DNA of 64,000 nucleotides from Balanoglossus misakiensis (lineage: Eukaryota; Hemichordata). Of the stretch, positions 12,295 to 24,142 are shown piece by piece. The DNA lies in NCBI GenBank assembly GCA_040954595.2, contig CM082581.2, positions 9,920,001 through 9,984,000 of the forward strand, given 5' to 3'. The position numbers and the translations under genes are program-made. Position 1 is the stretch's first letter, and each line of letters starts with the position of its first letter. The notes under the pieces are model-generated. The model saw only the letters and a program-made list of their open reading frames with translations, was not told the origin of the DNA and ran no database searches.

Positions 12295-15200
12295 AGTATT
12301 ATAGGTGAAACGTTGTACACGGTATACAAAGAATATAAACGTCAAGTGAAATTTCCCGCGGGCACTTTTTTGAGGGGAAGCCTTTCACCGGATACCCTCT
12401 CCTACGTCATTCGTTCCACCACTTTGTCTATATTTAGCGGTTTGTAAGGTGTGACACGCTCCGACACAATAGAGCACTGTGCTCGACCAAAAAAGAACGG
12501 ATTTGGGAGCTAAAATTAAGTTAGCTCTGATACGGATTACAGAGGAAGGGCTCCGAGGGATCGATCAAAGACCCCAATTAAATCAATAGAATAAGCGAGG
12601 ACTATTAGGTCATCTTCGTGATAGACAACTTGTTGATGGACGCTTTTCCCGCCGGTTTTTTTATTCTTTCGAAGGCAGTAATCGGCTTTGCCAGTGCCTC
12701 AAATACGTGACCCAGAGTGCCCCTTTCCCTTTCTTTCATTTCTATTCATCCTTTTCCCTCTTTAGAGTCTCCATGAATGCTTCAGTGACGTATAGTCGAC
12801 GAAAGTAAACATTCGTCCATAGAATGGTCTGGAGGTTATTTCCGGTGCGTAGAACACCGACCGGTTGCATGCATGCACATATCACACGAAAATACCTGAC
12901 CCGACACAGATCAACTAGTTTATTGTTGATTTTTATTGGTTCATATGCCTAGATGCGAACGTTGTGAAAACAAATTTCAAAAATTATCGTCAACAACACA
13001 ACAATAACGCAGAGAACCAGGAGAGAAAAAACTCAAATCATAACAATGGTGTAATCCAAACGTGTTCAGCTTTCAGACACATCATATGGTGATGGTAATA
13101 TCATAACAACATTTGACTAATATATATAAAAATATAGAATTTAGCCTGGCGCATGTACAATGTGGACTAGGCTTTTTGGTTCTATACAGTAAATCAGTGA
13201 CTTGGGGAAACATTTGGAGAGAGCACTGACTGTCTCTCTCCAGATGTGCAAATCACTACAATAAGGCACTTCTTACTACAACTGAAGAGGTAACGGCACA
13301 AATGTACAGAAAAATCGCGTCAGGACTGGTTTGTACAAAATATACATTGATGAAACTATCACGCCAGCTGCCCCTTCGAATAACTTGGAGACAACTTCTA
13401 TAGTTAACTCTACACTGCATTGAAAACACAAGATGTTTTTAACAGTTGTACATGATTTTATATAAAAAAAGAAAGTGGTGACGTTTGCAGATCTATGAAA
13501 TAAAACATCTTTACATCTCAAAATAGATTTAAGAAAGTCAAAAGTGCAAAGGTGACAAGGCAGGTGGGTTTATTGAAAGCGGAAGCCGAATAGTTAGCGC
13601 TTGGAAGCGACGCTGCGCTAGCAAACGATTCTGCGCAACCGATATGGTCAGATTCCCTCCACGGGTTCAAAATCAGTGCATCAAGGGAGAGACCTCCGCG
13701 CAGGTCACTAAACCTGCACTTGCGTAAAACTCACGCAAAGCACCTCACAGCTCGTGAAAGAAACCTACGCACTTTTACATTCCTTAGATAAACTGGCTAA
13801 CTCTCTTTCAACATGAATAAAAATTTCGATCAACACATGACAAATGTAGAAGAACAATATTTGAACTTAAAGTATTTGGGGTTGGTGAAAAGAGTTTCGG
13901 CAGTTTGCACGAATGACAGTGGACGACCCTACGTCATTATTTATTCATTATTCTATAATTTTCATCCCATGATACGAATCATTTTCCAATAATTAGAAGA
14001 CTTATTAGTTAAATTAAGTGGGCCTGGCGTTACATATCTGTCCAAGACGATCCCTTTGCAATCAATCGGCACAATTTGTGCGAACGAGGGTTGTTTTTTG
14101 CGCCATTTGTCAATCTATAAATAACTTCTCAAACTCAATACTCAAAACTGGAAGTTTTGTTAAGTTTCGTCATAAAAAGCGAATATCCTCAAAAGAAGTC
14201 CAAACACGGTTTAACGTAAGGTCATGAACGAGGAATTCTTGTCAAAGGGGGCGACTACGTTAGTTCGGTCCCGGCTGTGTAGTATAACAGTCGTCGGGTA
14301 GGTTGAATTTTTTTTCTTTACAAAAGCTGGGATATCCAGCCATCGTTGGTCACGTTGATATAGTTTACAGGGTCTTGTCGAATATTTGAAAATGAAGGAG
14401 GAAAGTGGCAGCTTATAACGCTGAATTTTCTTCGTAACCATGGTAACTGAAGGACGCTTCAGAATGGTTCAAGTTTGTGTGGGGCAACTGCCAACAATGC
14501 AACAACGTTGTCTCTTGTCTGGGGGTACGTGCAAATATAATCATCATAAAATACGCCCCTTGATCAAATCCTAAAAATACACGAGGGAAAATTACTGTAA
14601 ATGTTCCCTAGCGATTTCCTTAAATGTTTCGGGGGATCAAATCTCCAGTGCTACTTATAAATTGCGGTTTACAGCATTGCTGATGTCATAATCGAATGAT
14701 GCACACAGCAACAGCCTGAGGTGCGCATGCGCGCACATCACCTGGCATGTGTGGTCGCGAAATCTCTTTACAATTAACTTCTGGATCCATTGCGGCTGCG
14801 TCGTAATTTTTTGGCAGTGAATGGTGTGGGTTCTGATAAAATAACATTAACTTCTTTCTTAATCTCAAGCATTTGTTTGGAAGGGAGCGTCTCGCAATAT
14901 CCATAAACATATATTTATATATAAATAAACACATATATCAGTTAGTGGCGGTAGTTGCGTACACAGTAAAATACACGTTAACACTATGGGAGGCATGCAA
15001 ACCGCAAAATCTTCACAAAACGGGATATGTAAACAAAAAACCTCAAAATATGCATGAGTAAAAAATCTAGTAACAACAGCACTCTCAAATTATTGTGAAT
15101 ACAGGAGGCGAACTCTCTACATGATCCGAGTTCGCGCCCTGTGCAGGCAAAAATGACCTCGCCACTTCAGGACATTTATATACCGTAAATACATGAACTC

Positions 15201-16219
15201 AACATTTTTAGGCATTCCAATTCAACACAATTACTGTACACAAAGCAAAAAGTATACACAGTATAAGAAGTTTGTTTTCATGGAACAAAATAAAAGCATG
15301 TTCAATTCATAAAGAATTTCCCCAACCATATTTCTTTTGGTTTGGAAAAAGTAAACAAATTTAAAAAACAAAAGAAAACAAAACAACCTTCAGAAAAAAT
15401 CTGGTGATATAAAAAGCAATTAATCCATAAATTATGATAAATTATATAGCAAAATATCAGAGATATATAATTCCTGAGTTATTGAGGTTCATATATGCGG
15501 TCCAACACAAACACTTCATCTCGCAAAGTCAAAAAAACGGAGCGCAACAAATGCTTATGTTACAATGTTTACCATCAACGAAAGTATGTGTGTAAGTATG
15601 CTCTCGCAAAATAACGTGATTTGCATACAGAGTCACGTTCAGAAATCATGTGACGTGATTAGAAGGCGTCCGAAGATGCAACCAAACGTATTTGCATAGA
15701 CAAGTCATCGGTCGCCGAGCGAGACACGCTATACCGCCACGCTATAAGAGAAATTGGCGCCACCATTTTCAGGATGCAGAAAAGTACTGTATATGTACAC
15801 ACTTGACTATAAATAAATGATCATTGCACCAATTTGTCAATCCAATGTACCATTATGGCAAATAGTATGACTTTCTAACGGTACGCTAGAAACGATCAAA
15901 CTCCACCTACACGTGCTGTATCAATCTTTTCCGAAGTCAACCAATCACAAGTCGGAGTGCTCCTCTGTTCCTTTATTATTTCTATCTGCCCATCTGACAG
16001 TTCATTCGTTGAGTTCAGCCTCTGATTTGATGACACAAATGGCGGAAGACGAGAACAGTTAGATGTGTGTGACCCCCGAGCTCTGGCCGAATGCAAGTCT
16101 GCAGTGTAGAAGTAAACAGATCGACGTCCCAGTCTCTCGAATAGATCACCGGACGATAGAGAATAGACCATCTGTACAGATGATTCCGTCAGGAATTTGG
16201 AGAGGGGGGAAAGGAGGGT
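12295..16219. other. Gene-free flank between the satellite and MMP21
   Basis: AT-rich DNA with no ORF that resembles a protein. The right end should include the 3' untranslated region of MMP21, which reads leftwards from 16,219. Open frames here stay under about 95 codons and lack composition or motifs suggesting coding. A 19-bp patch at 15518-15536 (ctcgcaaagtc core) resembles the minus strand of the satellite, but it is too short to be sure of. Confidence 0.6.
15972..15977 (-). terminator. Candidate poly(A) signal for MMP21
   Basis: On the minus strand this reads AATAAA (plus strand tttatt), about 243 bases past the MMP21 stop codon. It is a reasonable 3'-UTR length, but the hexamer is common in AT-rich DNA and no transcript was available. 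Confidence 0.3.
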
Positions 16220-16504
16220 CTATTGCAAGTTGATCTCGCCAACTTCACAAATGTCGTACCATCGCTGTCGTATCAATCCTTTGTAGACCACCTGACTCGT
16301 GGTGATCGGCGTTGTACTCTCCCGCCTCGGGTTCCACTGTCCCTCGTAATAGTACTTCCCTTTGAAGAAGAACACCTTTTGGTAGTAGTGAGACCGGTAC
16401 GCCGCGTCGATGTTGCTCGGCAGCCCCAGGAACGTCCGGCCGATGCGCGCCGGCCCGAAGTTCGTCTTGCAGCATCCCCACCTCGTGGTATCGAATGCGT
16501 ACAC
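16220..16504 (-). CDS. MMP21: MMP21 coding exon 6: hemopexin blade 4 and C-terminus
   Basis: 285 nt with a TAG stop at 16220-16222, residues 642-735. VYAFDTTRW, LPSNIDAAYRS and KVFFFKGKYYYEG form the last blade. RWYDICEV supplies Cys727, the likely disulfide partner of Cys493, and matches the C-terminal signature of MMP21. An adjacent cysteine pair (Cys652-Cys653) lies in blade 3/4. There is no transmembrane segment or GPI signal after the propeller, so the enzyme should be soluble and secreted. Confidence 0.92.
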   Translation of the reverse strand: MYAFDTTRWGCCKTNFGPARIGRTFLGLPSNIDAAYRSHYYQKVFFFKGKYYYEGQWNPRRESTTPITTSQVVYKGLIRQRWYDICEVGEINLQ

Positions 16505-19500
16505 CTGTGTGTGTCAGACAAAGAGGGGTTTGATCAGTACGGGCTTTTGTCCCTCGCCCACGTCGTGGCGAAATGTCACTCATTCCGCGACAATTTGCTT
16601 CCCGAATTTCCCTAACCAGGTGGCGGCCCATTGAAAGTAGCGCTCTGCGACGGGAACGCTAACAGAACCTGATGCAAGACAAACGAAAGTCAAGCCAGGA
16701 AACAAGACACTGAGTAAGCACACTTCTGACACAACTATACTCCAAGGGTGGGGTACACTGTTTGGCGAGGGGGGGGGACAATTGTTCAATCACCGACAGC
16801 GCGCGTTGGTCTATAAAAAAGACACACTGCTCCCGGTTACCTATTAAATACTCAGTGATCGAGAAGGCACGGCCTCGGAGGGAGTCACAACGAAAACACT
16901 CCCCCGCAAAGTCTTAATAAGTGAGCTTTTGAGAAAAAGTCGAAACTAAAGTGTCGGACTTGTTTTTTTGAAGAATAAATTCCCCCACACGGGGGACAAT
17001 TGGCTCACTTGTGACATAGATCTGTGAACTTTATATCCAGTAGAACGAGCTACAGGAAAAATAAACCGGACTGTCCTGTCCAAAGACGGCGATGTTTTAT
17101 TTGTCGTTTGACAAGCTGCGATTGGCTTACCTGGGAACCCTTGAAAAAGTAAATGTGGTCATCTCTCTTATCGAAGAAGGCGGCATCTATGTTCGAGGGA
17201 ATGCTGGGATAGTTAGTTCCGGGTAGCGCTGGGAAGCCCAGCTCGATCTCTCGTCCGTTCTTGATGTAATTGCCCGCTTCATCATATTCAAATGCCATGT
17301 CGTTTGTCGAGTCGTACATCCAGTATTTGTCACCTGTGTCAAGAGAAGATTCAAAGCGAATTAGGTAACACACACCGCCTGGAGGCGAGGGGGGAACTGT
17401 TCAATTGGCCCACTGTTGACAGTGACGTAACGCTCGTTGTTTCCATGGCGTTGGGATGGCGAGTTCTTCAGGCCCCGTGAAAGCAGACAGGGCCTCAGAT
17501 GTGTTTATAAAAGTGCAAGAGGTTTGACTTTTTTGTAAGCCAGCCAAGCATGCAAATCTGAAGTTATACACACGGCTTTGACAGAATCAGTGTGGTCGAG
17601 ACAGAGTCAGAAGTGAAGAAAGGCGCTTCAGTGACTCTGTTTCTCGGAACAAACAAATAGACGTACGGGAGAGATTGACATGCGGCTGTGTGAAGGCAGT
17701 CGGACTGACAGACAAACAGACAGACACAACCACACACATATGGACAGACTGACCAATGAAATTTGGGATCATACCTTTGAAAAAGAACAGCCTGTTGTGA
17801 AGTGGCGACCAGACATGAACGATGGCGTCGAGCTTGTTGGTCGGAATACCAAACCACTCCTGCCCGACGAACTTCGGGTCTCCGTAGCGTGTTCGGTTGT
17901 GCTGATTTTCGTACATCCAATAGAAATCGTCCTTGAAGAAGTATGAATTATAGATATTGTTGTCGTCGTCGTCACTCGGCCGAACCCAATCAAAGACTGT
18001 GTCGAATTCAACTTCACATTCACCTGGGAGGGGGCAAGATAAAATGGCGATTTAGTACCAATGGAAATATATCTGCATTTCCAGGTCTACTTTACTGCAA
18101 CTACATACAGCAGACAGTACAGCTCTACTGTCTATATACAGAACCGCTGTGCGTACAATGTAGGTGTATCCACAATTTACTTTTGTGTTTACTTGATAAT
18201 TGAGCATGTAACTTTCTAAACAATATAACAGTATGATCACAACAAAAACAATAAAACAAACACATTTCCCCCAGTATACATGTCCCTAGCATGCTATAGG
18301 ATACTTTGGGTCCAGTTTTAACCGTACAACACTGTTTACTTGCTTCTACTGGTATACATTGTGGAACTTGAAGAAATAGTATTTTAGAGAGAGAGAGTCG
18401 CGCAAGCGCAGTGCTGACTATAGCTCGTCTGTGATCTACCGGGGAAAATCAAGCGCAATTTAAAGCGTCATTGCCCATATCTGTCAAATGGTTATCTTAT
18501 CAATGTCAAAAGTTTTTGATAACCGGTATGAACATATCTGTCCACGATATACATGTAGCTGTTTTCGCCATTTATCAAATGATTTCTCCAAGTGTGTGAC
18601 ACTTGAGTTCAGCCATTTCTCTCTCTCAATGAAATCATCCATGAAATAATTGATGCGTATGCTCTCTAGAGATTCCAGCATAGTTTTTCAAGCGTTCTGT
18701 TGAAGTGTATAACTTCACAACCTGGTGTTTCAAGACACCGCGTGAAATGTAACGTACGGTGGATGGGATGTTGAAACAACTTACCATATATGGCCTGTGC
18801 CAGTTTACGATCCAGCCAATCCAACTCCACGTCTCCTTCGTCCTGCGGGTGACGGTAGGTGTTCTGCATGATTGACGGTCTGTCGATCACGTGGGTTAAT
18901 CCCAGAGCGTGTCCAACCTCGTGGATCGCCACACTCAACAGGTCGTACGGTCCGTAGTTGTCCCGAAAGTAGGAGGTGCGTGTCGGGGCAAACTGGCGGT
19001 AGTCGTTGAAGTGAATCGGTCCCGTCACCCACGCGTGCGACAACACCCGCGCCGTCGGTGTGAATTTGGCCTTACATGTGGTAAAACCTAAGACAAATAA
19101 AAAAAAGAATAAGGTAAATATATCAAAATTAAGCTGCCAAATTTCTCACTTTTTCCCCACAATAAAATACTTCAAATAATCTCCTTATCCTCCTTTAGAA
19201 TCATCACCATTAGGCCACATCACTTGTGTTTGCGTCAGTTTCCCATCTCTTGGCGACGCATTCCACGATAGTTGTGTACTCCTTGTATGGAGACCGATTA
19301 AACGGGTGCGTCACCAGTAAAATCATGAAAATAATGCAAACAAATTTGCGTCTCTTGGCGGCTTTAAATCTACAAATCAGAATTAATGACCATTTAGAGG
19401 CACAATTCACGCTGTGAATACAACGTCCTTGGACTCGGTGTGGTGTACGTGTGCTGCGGCGATTGTCAAACACCGAGGTGAAGATAATCTCGGTGTCAAT

Positions 19501-22500
19501 ATCACTTTGACTTTAACAAATGCCGCCGAGCTGAGACCAATTTATGCCCATTTCAAAAGAGTGCTGAAGACTTGTGCGAATCGTCTCATGGTTAGTTCAG
19601 TCACTGGCCTGCTATCACTCATTATTAACCGAAAAAGAAAAATACGATTGTTTTGCTCTTTTTGTTATTGTCATGACAACGGATGTTTAATTCTTTCTCC
19701 CATCTCTTCTTTCGCCACTGTCTTTACTAGTAAGCTCACGAACGAATGGGCCAAGATTTTGAAGATTTCAACTTTAAGATTTATTTGTGGTTCCAAGATT
19801 TAAAGGAGAACACTCGATCGCGTAATAGATATGATAGGGTCTTCTTTTCGTATACCTTGAACCACAGTCTGTCCAAGGTCTTGGCTCAGACAAACTTTTA
19901 ATCGCAACAAAAGGCAAGCCGTCGCGGTCACCATAGATACCGATTTCAATTCAATTTCATCTGAAAACAGCGACAGCGGCGTTACGACAACAACGAGAAG
20001 CTATGCTTTGAGCAGCGCGTGTATACGTGCCGGACCTTTCAACGGGGTTTGTTAAGCCAATGGGGCCAGGATGGTATATATATTCACTGAAAGGGTTTTA
20101 GCCCATGAAGAATTTCGACTATTCGGGACTAAGTTGACAACGTTTCGACGCAAAGGAAAAAAAACTGTCAGGGGCTCGGCAAAAAAAGCTTGAGATAAAT
20201 AAACTTAGGAATGCGAGTTTGGAGGGCAAGTTAGTCCACTGAATAGATCCTATTCAACGCTGAATAGTTGTTTTTGTCCGGTGTTCTGCCGGTGGTTGGT
20301 TCGTCCCTTTAGTTCTTCACCCAGGTACCTCGTAAACTATGTTGATCAATGTCCAAATCGTTGTGTATCCCATCCACTGCTCTATCTTCGGGATATTTCC
20401 ATCAAAATACACCCTGTGCGTGGATTAGACTTGTTTGTCTCGGGTTGTTATTAGTTTTCAGCGTGCAAGTCGCTCTCTGCTTAGGCGTTTACTCCAGTTC
20501 GAGACACTGGTGCTCTTTTTACTTGGTCTGGTGAGGGGGGGGGGGGGTACTTGAGAGACACGTGGAGAATCAAAAGTGACTGACGGATAAATCGAGGTTT
20601 CAGGGGAGAATTCAGATTCCGAATAGTGGTAATCACATGCCGGGGGAGCATCTTTTTATGAATACTTAAATACCTTGTGGTTAGTACAGCTCAGACCCGA
20701 AATCCAAAATTCTTTTGGATTTTGCGACTGTTCGACAAGACGATTTTCCCGCCAATTAACAAAACTCTGCAAATCGGCTCGGTGGGAACAATATCGCTCA
20801 GATTTTCTCGCAGCGTTTTTTTTTCTTCTGTATCCTTGTGTTCAGCAGGTCCAAGCTCGGCATGCGTAACTCTGTCACTCCAAACGTCGAGACGCAACAT
20901 GACAATAGACACGTTTTGACCTGTACAGGCGGCGGGTCAACTCGATTCATTCCCAATTGGTTTCCATAGAGCGCCTCCGCACATGATCTACCCTGGTTAC
21001 TGCTCTTCATTATCAGTTGGTTACCCCACGCAGCTGACCAGTCTCCGTCGCATTTATCGTTAATATTTCATTTTTATGAACGCGAACATTCTTCGATATC
21101 CCCTCGCCGCGTACGAGACACGAGCGAACGCGCGACAGCCGGTTTTATCGCACCAGATTCGCGAGAGGAGGGAAATATCACGTTGCAAAGTGTTGAAAGG
21201 TCGAACACGGAGACGTTACAGTAAAAAGGCGAAACAAATTACAAATTGCGACAGGGACGTGATTCGGTTGCGCAAATTTAGGGGGGTTGTGTATCAAAGA
21301 CCAGAAATCAACATAGTCTTACATGTCCGATAGTTCAAATGATATGTGGGGCAAAAATGTACTACTCAAAATACCCTACTCGACAGATTGAGTGCTGATA
21401 AACGAAAGCCACAAAAATATTGGCTTTCAACACTCGGTAATGATATAATTGGGTCATGGTAATGAGGGTACATGACGATAGCCTATCTTTTACACGGATG
21501 TTGGGTCTACTCAGTTTTCACGTGTAAGCATACATGACGTTGTACGTATCCAACCTATTGGCTGCGCTGCGGAGTTTCTCAGAACTATATATACATAAAT
21601 AGCATGTTTTATCACGTAGAATGACGTGAATTCTATCAAGATATAATGAATCATCACCACCGCCATTCAAAAAAATAAATGAAACAGTAACTGTGCTACT
21701 TACGAGTTTCGAATGCAACTTCGGTATCAACGGACATGATATCGCCTTCCCGACGCTCTACAAAGTTGATTGGTAGAATTTCATCCCAGATACGGAAGGC
21801 GGTAAAGATGGCGCCCCGTTGCTCGTTCGCCGACATGTCCCTCGTGTACCCATCACTGAGTATTCTGTAATATATGACTTCTTTGTCTCTAGGGTACCGA
21901 ACAAGAGTGTCGTCATCCTGTGTCGTCGTCGACGAACTTCCTTCGCCCGTGCTCCGTGTCTGCCGTGACTTGCCGTTGTGGAATCGCTCGATGAATCTCT
22001 TTCGGCGCAGGCCTTTCTTGTCGATGTTCGGACCGTCGGGAAGACTATTGGTACTTGATTTCGCGTAATCCTTCGTTGACGTCGAAGTCATCGTCGACCT
22101 GCCCGGCGTCGTTTCCTTCGTCGCCGTCACACTCCCAGACTTGGCCGTCGTCGAGTTACTCTCGGAGCCGTCGGTTGTGGTGCTGGGCGACGAAGCAGAC
22201 GGCGCGACGCTGCTTTCGTCCGCCGACGTGGTGTTATTGATGTCGTCGACTGCTGCGGTGACCTCAACATCTGGGTCATCGTAAACCGGCTCCTCCTCGG
22301 ACGAGTGGCCTTGATCGAGGACGACCAGCTCCTCGTTGTCAGGGACGCCGCAACGGGGCTGGTACATCAGACTGATAGTTCTGTCATCAAGTTCTCCAGT
22401 CACCGGCAGATTGGAGCGTTTCTGGAGCTCTTTGAGCGCCTCTTCAAAGAGCGACCTTTCGTGCGGCAGTGCAAATTCACGACCGGCTGACTTTTCAAAA

Positions 22501-24014
22501 GAGTCGTCAAATTCCAGAATGTCGTTCAGGTTAGCGGTTTTTGAAGGGCGATCGGCGAACTCGATGGGAACTTGTGATGGGCCGCCGTCACGTGACCTGG
22601 CCATCTGTTTTTTAATTCCTTCCCAGTTCACGTATTCCCATTTATTTTCCTGTTGTTTGTACTCCGGCATGTATCCAAAAGTTTGCAGGTATTGCTGTGG
22701 GAGAAAACAGAATATTTAAGGTGTTTAGTCGGTGCAAGGTTTAATAGAGGAAGTTGGTACCTCTGTTAAAGCAAGATTGGGTGCTATTATCCCTAAAAAT
22801 AATTTCAACACGCGGTTCGCATCGTATTCCATTTTGTAAATCGATTACTGAAGACAATGCTGATGTTACTGCAGTGTAGTCTGTCGTGATTACATAATAA
22901 CGCACCACTTCAGCGCATCACAGTCGTTTTCGAAATAAAAAAAGAACAGCTAACACAGGATAATCAGTGACCAGGACAAGCGATTCACAGACATTTTATC
23001 GTCAAATTGTCTTGATGGGTGCTTCCGTTTTAAACCGATCGTGTTGCTGTCCATCAGTTCCAATCATCCACGGAGCACCACTAACAAACTACCGCGGCCG
23101 AAAACATTCTCCACGTGTTTGCAGTCGAACAAAAAAAAACGTCCTTAGTTTTGGTAACGAAAACAAACCTCACGTACAGTTTGAGTTCGTCTTCTTGAAA
23201 TTCAAAACTGCTAGATATGGAAAAAAAGTTGATGAGAAAATAAAATCGAGAATATTCTTTATCAAGGTTCTTACTGGTATGTGTATGGGGACCGATAGGA
23301 GTGAAACGGGACGCCGTCAGAATAACGATAATACTTGTCTTATCAAATTCCAGACTCCTGAACTCAGACTTTTGCCCACCTCAGCCATATTAAATATCTA
23401 CAGCAGATGGGGAAAGTCCACCTTCATCTTTGATAACCAAGGCTGAGACGAATATTCGACGACCCTCTTTCAGCAAAAAAAGGGTTTATATTTAGAAAAC
23501 AAATAATTGGCCATGTTTACCAGAACACGCGTCAATACTCCTTTCCGCGTTCTTTGCATTCAAAGTGTGGCTCTGCGAGGCCTTAACCAAACGTTTACAT
23601 TCTCCAAATCTCGCGATGTTGACAAGATAAGATTAACCGAATTGGAGACAGATTTCGGAGTCCATCGCACGTAAAAAAATGGTAAATGCTTCTAATCTGG
23701 CGGCGAGAGCAGTATCCTCTCGTGTTAGGTTGGCAAAGGAAAGTGAGAATGTTTATGCGAATTCCGATACCAATGGGGTTGTCAATGAGAATGGGGTGGA
23801 GTATAGGGATAGCAGTTAACACGAATGTTACACATACCTCCGCTGTTTGCGGCGTGATCCTTTCCATCTTCTCGGCTTTGTTGCCGCTGTTTTCAAGCAA
23901 GTCCTGCAAGAATCGTCGGTGGGTGACTCTTTCGGCCAACACGGCACTCGTCGCGACCACCAGCAAAACACAACACACCCGGAGACTCAGGTGTGATAGG
24001 TCGGTCCTCCACAT
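16220..24014 (-). CDS. MMP21: Matrix metalloproteinase 21 orthologue, complete, six coding exons
   Basis: This is a secreted zinc endopeptidase of the MMP family. Joining 24014-23838, 22694-21704, 19087-18785, 18023-17775, 17333-17131 and 16504-16220 (all GT-AG, phases consistent) gives 735 residues. In order: signal peptide (about 1-27); prodomain starting QYLQTFGY; cysteine switch PRCGVPD (172-178, Cys174); an acidic then Ser/Thr-rich spacer (about 179-288); furin site RRKR (289-292); catalytic domain with HEVGHALGLTH (His445, Glu446, His449, His455) and Met-turn SIM (Met463); and four hemopexin blades closed by Cys493 and Cys727. MMP21-like marks are the furin site, SIMQ after the zinc site, NNRTRYGDP in blade 1 and RWYDICEV at the end. 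Vertebrate MMP21 acts in left-right axis formation. Human MMP21 is 569 residues; most of the excess here is the spacer. Introns are 1143, 2616, 761, 441 and 626 bp. The start has a hydrophobic signal peptide and A at -3. Confidence 0.92.
17131..17333 (-). CDS. MMP21: MMP21 coding exon 5: hemopexin blades 2-3
   Basis: 203 nt, entered in phase 1 (ctcttgacacag|) and left in phase 0 (TCCCAG|gtaagc), residues up to 641. DKYWMYDSTNDMAFEYDEAG and then LGFPALPG, SNIDAAFFDKRDDHIYFFKG show the repeating hemopexin pattern of a [DN][IL]DAA strand followed by a YFFKG strand. Confidence 0.92.
17775..18023 (-). CDS. MMP21: MMP21 coding exon 4: hemopexin blade 1 and part of blade 2
   Basis: 249 nt, phase 1 at both ends (cccctcccag| ... 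AAAG|gtatga), residues 492-574. The exon opens with ECEVEFDTVFDWVR. Cys493 is the first of the two cysteines that close the hemopexin propeller. YFFKDDFYWMYENQHNRTRY followed by GDP is a blade strand pattern, and NKLDAIVHVW ... RLFFFKG is the start of the next blade. An acidic insert, DDDD (508-511), precedes blade 1. Confidence 0.92.
18024..18784 (-). other. MMP21 intron 3 (and general note on introns 4 and 5)
   Basis: 761 bp of non-coding DNA between the zinc-site exon and the first hemopexin exon. Introns 4 (17334-17774) and 5 (16505-17130) are similar. Nothing structured was seen in them apart from a nine-G run at 16769-16777. Confidence 0.7.
18785..19087 (-). CDS. MMP21: MMP21 coding exon 3: zinc catalytic core
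   Basis: 303 nt, phase 1 at both ends (tttgtcttag| ... TATG|gtaagt), residues 390-491. It contains the metzincin zinc site HEVGHALGLTH, the Met-turn in DRPSIMQ, and ELDWLDRKLAQAIYG, the usual last helix of an MMP catalytic domain. Upstream, the loop that carries the structural zinc and calcium sites in typical MMPs is changed. There is no HxD motif, and the expected acidic GDxHFDxDE region reads GPIHFNDYR. A lone cysteine (Cys394) aligns with one I recall in human MMP21. The splice joins keep the loop at family length, so no exon appears to be missing. Confidence 0.92.
19088..21703 (-). other. MMP21 intron 2
   Basis: The longest MMP21 intron, 2616 bp, splits the catalytic domain. No coding exon is needed or seen inside it, because exon 2 and exon 3 join in frame at family length. 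It contains a 13-base G run at 20535-20547. The many short open frames show no protein-like pattern. Confidence 0.7.
20535..20547 (+). repeat. (G)13 homopolymer in MMP21 intron 2
   Basis: Thirteen consecutive G on the plus strand, meaning C in the sense of MMP21 transcription. Confidence 0.9.
21704..22694 (-). CDS. MMP21: MMP21 coding exon 2: prodomain, cysteine switch, spacer, furin site, catalytic start
   Basis: A 991-nt exon encoding residues 60-389, entered from tttctcccacag in phase 0 and left with one base of the next codon (ACTC|gtaagt). It opens with QYLQTFGY, the usual start of an MMP peptidoglycan-binding-like prodomain. TGELDDRTISLMYQPRCGVP (residues 159-178 region) carries the cysteine switch. 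The next ~110 residues are first acidic (SSEEEPVYDDPDVE), then Ser/Thr-rich with N-glycosylation sequons (NNTT, NST). RRKR (289-292) is a furin site, and RQTR (303-306) may be a second. The catalytic fold starts near YPRDKEVIYYRIL and continues through AIFTAFRIWDEILPINFVE. Confidence 0.92.
22695..23837 (-). other. MMP21 intron 1
   Basis: 1143 bp between the signal-peptide exon and the prodomain exon. It is AT-rich, with no recognisable gene or repeat. Confidence 0.7.
23838..24014 (-). CDS. MMP21: MMP21 coding exon 1: signal peptide and start of prodomain
   Basis: This exon encodes residues 1-59, from ATG to ITPQTAE. The N-terminus has a polar start (MWRTDLSHLS), a hydrophobic core (CCVLLVVATSAVLA) and a likely cleavage near Ala27. 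The exon ends in phase 0 at GCGGAG|gtatgt. Minus-strand context around the ATG is accaacATGT, with A at -3. No upstream in-frame methionine gives a better signal peptide. Confidence 0.85.
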
Positions 24015-24135
24015 GTTGGTAACGGGTAGCGAAAGTCAGAGGCAGTGTACGTGTACAATAATGCCTTGGGCGAAGTCGGTCGAGAGACGAGAGCACACAC
24101 GGTGTGTGTACGATGGGCACGTAAAACCAAGCACC

Positions 24136-24142
24136 TATTTAT
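24136..24142 (-). promoter_or_regulatory. Possible TATA-like element upstream of MMP21
   Basis: The minus strand reads GGATAAATAGG about 122 bases before the MMP21 start codon. It would place transcription start near 24,110 and give a roughly 95-base 5' UTR. This is a single weak motif without supporting data. Confidence 0.25.

Noticed and set aside
21874-22719. Plus-strand ORFs opposite MMP21 exon 2 (up to 127 codons) and opposite exon 6
   Set aside because: They are shadows of the MMP21 reading frame on the other strand.
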